DNA from: Acidobacteriota bacterium
GTDB taxonomy: Bacteria; Acidobacteriota; Vicinamibacteria; Vicinamibacterales; JAKQTR01
NCBI GenBank assembly: GCA_026393675.1
Contig: JAPKZQ010000015.1
Span: 124,001 to 188,000 of the forward strand
Direction of reading: 5' to 3'
Length of the DNA stretch: 64,000 bases
Shown here: one piece after another, positions 61,403-64,000 of the stretch
Layout of the letters: the number at the start of each line of letters is the position of its first letter
Numbering within the stretch: the first letter of the stretch is position 1
Program-made: the position numbers and the translations under genes
The notes under the pieces: generated by a model
Seen by the model: only the letters and a program-made list of their open reading frames with translations
What the model was told of the DNA's origin: nothing
Database searches by the model: none

Positions 61403-62986
61403 ATGTCTGTCGCCGACCGCCGTCTGGCGCCGTGGGCCTTCGCGGCGATCGTGGTCCTCGCCGCCGCGATGCGCCTGCCTGCGCTCGATGTGCGGCCGAT
61501 GCACACGGATGAGGCCGTCCATGCCGCGAAATTCGCGAGGCTGCTGGAGCAGGGCGTGTACGAGTACGACCCCGAGGAGTTCCACGGACCGACGTTGAAC
61601 TACCTCACGCTGGTCCCCGCGCGCGTGCGGGGCATCGCGCGCTACGCGGACCTCGACGAGATCACGCTGCGCAGCGTGCCTGCCGTCATCGGCATCCTGC
61701 TCGTCGCCGCCCATGTCCTGCTCGTTCCGGTCGTCGGGTTCCGTCCGGCTGCCCTCGCCGCCCTCCTCACAGCCGTCTCGCCCGCGATGGTCTATTACAG
61801 CCGGTACTACATCCAGGAGACACTCCTCGTCGCCTTCAGCTTCGGCGCGCTCGTCTCCATCTGCCGCTACCAGCAGAAGCCGCGCGCAGGATGGGCGATC
61901 GCGGCCGGGACGTCGGTCGGATTGATGTTCGCGACGAAGGAAACGTGGGTGATCGCGTTCGCGTCGATGGCAGGAGCCCTCGTTCTTGCGCGGGTGCTCG
62001 AGCGAAGGCGGCCGGCAGCTCCTCTGCCGGCGGACCGCCGGCGAACGGCTGTTCATCTTGCCGCAGCCGGCCTCACGGCCCTCGCTGTGGCCGGACTGCT
62101 CATGTCGTCCTTCTTCAGCCATCCGCGGGGGATCGTGGACTCGGTGACGACGTACACGACGTGGGTGACACGGGCAGGGGGCGCGTCGTGGCACATCCAT
62201 CCGTGGCACTACTATTTCGGCCTCCTGCTGTCTGCCGGTTCGGACGGCAGCCCGGTCTGGACGGAAGCAGCCATTCTCGGCCTCGCCCTCATCGGCCTCG
62301 TCGCGGCCTTCGTGGGGAGCCGCGTCCCGGGCGGTAACGGGTCGCTGCTCGCGTTTCTCGGCGCCTACGCCGTCGTGATGGTCGTCGCCTACGCATCGAT
62401 CCCGTACAAGACGCCATGGTGCGTGCTCGGATTCCTCCACGCGCTCATCCTGCTTGCAGGCGTGGGCGGCACTCGATGGATCGAGGCCTCGCCGGCCAGG
62501 CTGGCAAGGCCGCTCGTCGCCGCGGTCCTTGGTGCCGCCGTCGTCCACCTCGGGTGGCTCGCGTGGGCGGGCAGTGTCCGCTACGCGTCCGATCCTCGGA
62601 ATCCCTGGGTCTATGCCCACACAGGCACCGGTGTCTTCGAGATCGCGCGGCACGTCGATGCCCTGTCCCGCGCGCATCCACTCCACGCGATGATGCCGAT
62701 CGAGGTGATCAGCGGCCAGAACCTCTGGCCGCTGCCCTGGTACCTTCGACGGTTTTCAGCGGTCCGATGGGAAACGGCGCCCGTGAACGACGGGATCCAC
62801 GCCCCCGTGATTCTCACCACTCCGGACATGGAGAACGCGATCCGCCGCAAGCTGTACGAGTGGCGCCGGCCCGGCGAGCGCGAGCTGTATGTGCCGATTT
62901 TCGACACCCCCGTCGAGTTACGGCCGCAGGTGGAAGTGCGCGGCTATGCCGCGAAGACCCTCTGGGATGAGACGGTCGTTCGCTGA
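61403..62986 (+). CDS. Agl23/TIGR03663-like polytopic membrane protein (probable glycosyltransferase)
   Basis: This 527-residue membrane protein has about ten membrane segments and the GT39/GT83-type first-loop motif MHTDEAVHAAKF with acidic residues. MVYYSRYYIQETLL, KETWVIAF and YASIPYKTPWCVL follow. These match the flippase activity-associated Agl23/TIGR03663 group, thought to move sugars from lipid carriers. A soluble C-terminal domain (about 440-527) faces the periplasm. Not in an operon with obvious glycan genes. Confidence 0.85.
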   Translation: MSVADRRLAPWAFAAIVVLAAAMRLPALDVRPMHTDEAVHAAKFARLLEQGVYEYDPEEFHGPTLNYLTLVPARVRGIARYADLDEITLRSVPAVIGILLVAAHVLLVPVVGFRPAALAALLTAVSPAMVYYSRYYIQETLLVAFSFGALVSICRYQQKPRAGWAIAAGTSVGLMFATKETWVIAFASMAGALVLARVLERRRPAAPLPADRRRTAVHLAAAGLTALAVAGLLMSSFFSHPRGIVDSVTTYTTWVTRAGGASWHIHPWHYYFGLLLSAGSDGSPVWTEAAILGLALIGLVAAFVGSRVPGGNGSLLAFLGAYAVVMVVAYASIPYKTPWCVLGFLHALILLAGVGGTRWIEASPARLARPLVAAVLGAAVVHLGWLAWAGSVRYASDPRNPWVYAHTGTGVFEIARHVDALSRAHPLHAMMPIEVISGQNLWPLPWYLRRFSAVRWETAPVNDGIHAPVILTTPDMENAIRRKLYEWRRPGERELYVPIFDTPVELRPQVEVRGYAAKTLWDETVVR

Positions 62987-63017
62987 ACCTCCGGAGGTAG
63001 AGCCGTGATCGTTGGCG

Positions 63018-64000
63018 TCAGATTTCCACCACTCGAGCGGGCGCCGTGCGCCGCGGTCGGCGTGCGCCCGTCGGGCCGCGCACCCCGTCGGGCGGGGGCG
63101 GCGCAGTGCTCGAACGGATGACGAGCTCGTGCGGGAGCGTGACCGACAAGGGACCAACCAGCTCTCCCCGCAGGACCCCGAGGAGCAGTCGAACCGTGGC
63201 CTCGCCGATCTCCTGCATCGGCTGACGGGTAGTGGTCAGCGGTGGGTCGGCGAATCGGGCGAACCGGATGTCGTCAAAGCCCATCACCGACAGATCCTGT
63301 GGCACGCGCAGGCCGCGCTGGCGGGCGATCTCCAGCACGCCCATCGCCATCTCGTCGTTGAAACAAAACACGGCGGTGGGACGGCTCTTGCGACCCAACA
63401 ACCGCCGTGCACCGTCGATCCCGGATTCGATCGAGAAGTCGCCCTGGATCACGGTCAATTGCTTCCGGATTCCCGCGATCCTCGCCCGTGCCAGCGTGCC
63501 TTTGAGGCGGTCGCGGCTGAGGGGACTCGCCAGTGGGCCCGTAATAATGCCGATGTTGCGATGCCCAAGCCGGCACAGATAGCCCATGGCCTCGTGGGCC
63601 GCCTTGGCGTTGTCGATGTGCGCGCTCGGCACGCCGAGGGCGGGACTGAACTCGCAGCCGTTCACGACCGGTGCGCGGCCGGGCGCGGTCGACCGCACGA
63701 GGCGCGCGGCGGCTTTGGGCAAGCGGTGCCCGAGAAAGATGAGGCCGTCGGCCTCCTGCCGCAGGAGCATCTGGGCATATCGATCCTCGCGCTGGACGTC
63801 GTGCTGCGTGTCCCCGAGCAGGACCGCGTAGCCGGCCCGCAGGGCGGCCTTCTCGATGCCTTGCAGGATCAGCGCGAAGAACGGATTGGTGATGTCCGGA
63901 ACGGTGACGAGCAGCTTGCGGGATCGGAGCGTGCGAAGGTTCCGGGCCGCTGCGTTTGGCGCGTAGCCGAGTTCCTCGACGACCTGCTTCACACGCCGCC
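63018..64000 (-). CDS. LacI-family transcriptional regulator (5' end beyond window)
   Basis: The visible part ends the LacI-type HTH (RRVKQVVEELGYAPNAAARNLR) and covers the whole periplasmic-binding-like sensor (LVTVPDITNPFFALILQGIEKAA, GHRNIGIITGP, CFNDEMAMGVLEIARQRGLRVPQDLSVMGFDD, ARFADPPLTTTRQPMQEIG). The reading frame continues off the right edge, so the first 20 or so residues are missing. Such regulators control sugar-use genes and the target is probably outside the window. The C-terminal tail (PPPPDGVRGPTGARRPRR) is basic and likely disordered. Confidence 0.93.
   Translation of the reverse strand, partial: RRVKQVVEELGYAPNAAARNLRTLRSRKLLVTVPDITNPFFALILQGIEKAALRAGYAVLLGDTQHDVQREDRYAQMLLRQEADGLIFLGHRLPKAAARLVRSTAPGRAPVVNGCEFSPALGVPSAHIDNAKAAHEAMGYLCRLGHRNIGIITGPLASPLSRDRLKGTLARARIAGIRKQLTVIQGDFSIESGIDGARRLLGRKSRPTAVFCFNDEMAMGVLEIARQRGLRVPQDLSVMGFDDIRFARFADPPLTTTRQPMQEIGEATVRLLLGVLRGELVGPLSVTLPHELVIRSSTAPPPPDGVRGPTGARRPRRTAPARVVEI

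Overview
The window is a high-G+C bacterial chromosome segment that is densely coded, with many 4-base stop/start overlaps. The gene mix suggests a free-living Gram-negative heterotroph: futalosine-type menaquinone genes, TonB-dependent B12 uptake, RND efflux, a tetraheme cytochrome c, GH3 and M1 hydrolases, HD-GYP regulators and a predicted selenoprotein. My best guess is Acidobacteriota (Vicinamibacteria-like). That is an inference from gene content; there is no rRNA here to confirm it. No insertion sequence, prophage or CRISPR array was seen.

Layout. 0-4 kb: an ISC iron-sulfur operon (iscU-iscA-hscB-hscA-fdx-iscX). 4-6.4 kb: a secreted hypothetical, an MqnA/MqnD-family protein and a Uma2-type nuclease. 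6.5-12.3 kb (minus): a cobalamin-riboswitch-controlled uptake locus (TonB receptor, ATPase, permease, binding protein), with a 51-bp tandem repeat array before the binding-protein gene. 12.4-16.5 kb: mqnE, Mn-type sodA and a convergent operon moaB-moeA-peroxiredoxin. The last gene has an in-frame UGA at the catalytic position with a SECIS-like hairpin behind it, so I read it as a selenoprotein. 16.6-21.6 kb: GH3 enzyme, tRNA-Arg, cytochrome c, tadA, tRNA-Ser, an AI-2E-family protein and tRNA/peptidase remnants. 21.6-26.9 kb: glutathione peroxidase-like protein, a GT9 glycosyltransferase, two LysE exporters, thiM and a Gly-rich secreted protein.

27.1-36.7 kb is the most interesting part. Two convergent operons, each preceded by a fluoride riboswitch, meet tail to tail with a 19-bp overlap. 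The plus-strand operon is a recognisable fluoride-tolerance set (enolase, CrcB/FluC channel, tandem DUF190 protein, an unknown PH-like protein, an MFS transporter). The minus-strand operon, with an aptamer and overlapping terminator that are easy to read, encodes two dynamin-like GTPases and a small P-loop NTPase. This makes the dynamin pair a candidate new fluoride-responsive module.

36.8-46.3 kb: an RND-MFP-OMF efflux operon, a YncE-like propeller, a PepSY-like protein and a divergent OmpR/histidine-kinase pair. 46.3-53 kb: a membrane protein, an M1 peptidase, cyclophilin, a PhzF-family protein and a glycogen branching enzyme. 53.4-58.2 kb: a regulatory cluster of two HD-GYP response regulators, an NtrC-type regulator and a lone pseudopilin behind a likely sigma-54 promoter. 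58.3-64 kb: a small secreted protein, tRNA-Ser, a HepT/MntA toxin-antitoxin pair between tRNA-derived and diverged direct repeats, an XRE regulator, an Agl23-like membrane protein and a LacI regulator cut by the window edge. Several dispersed palindromic repeat families recur in intergenic DNA.
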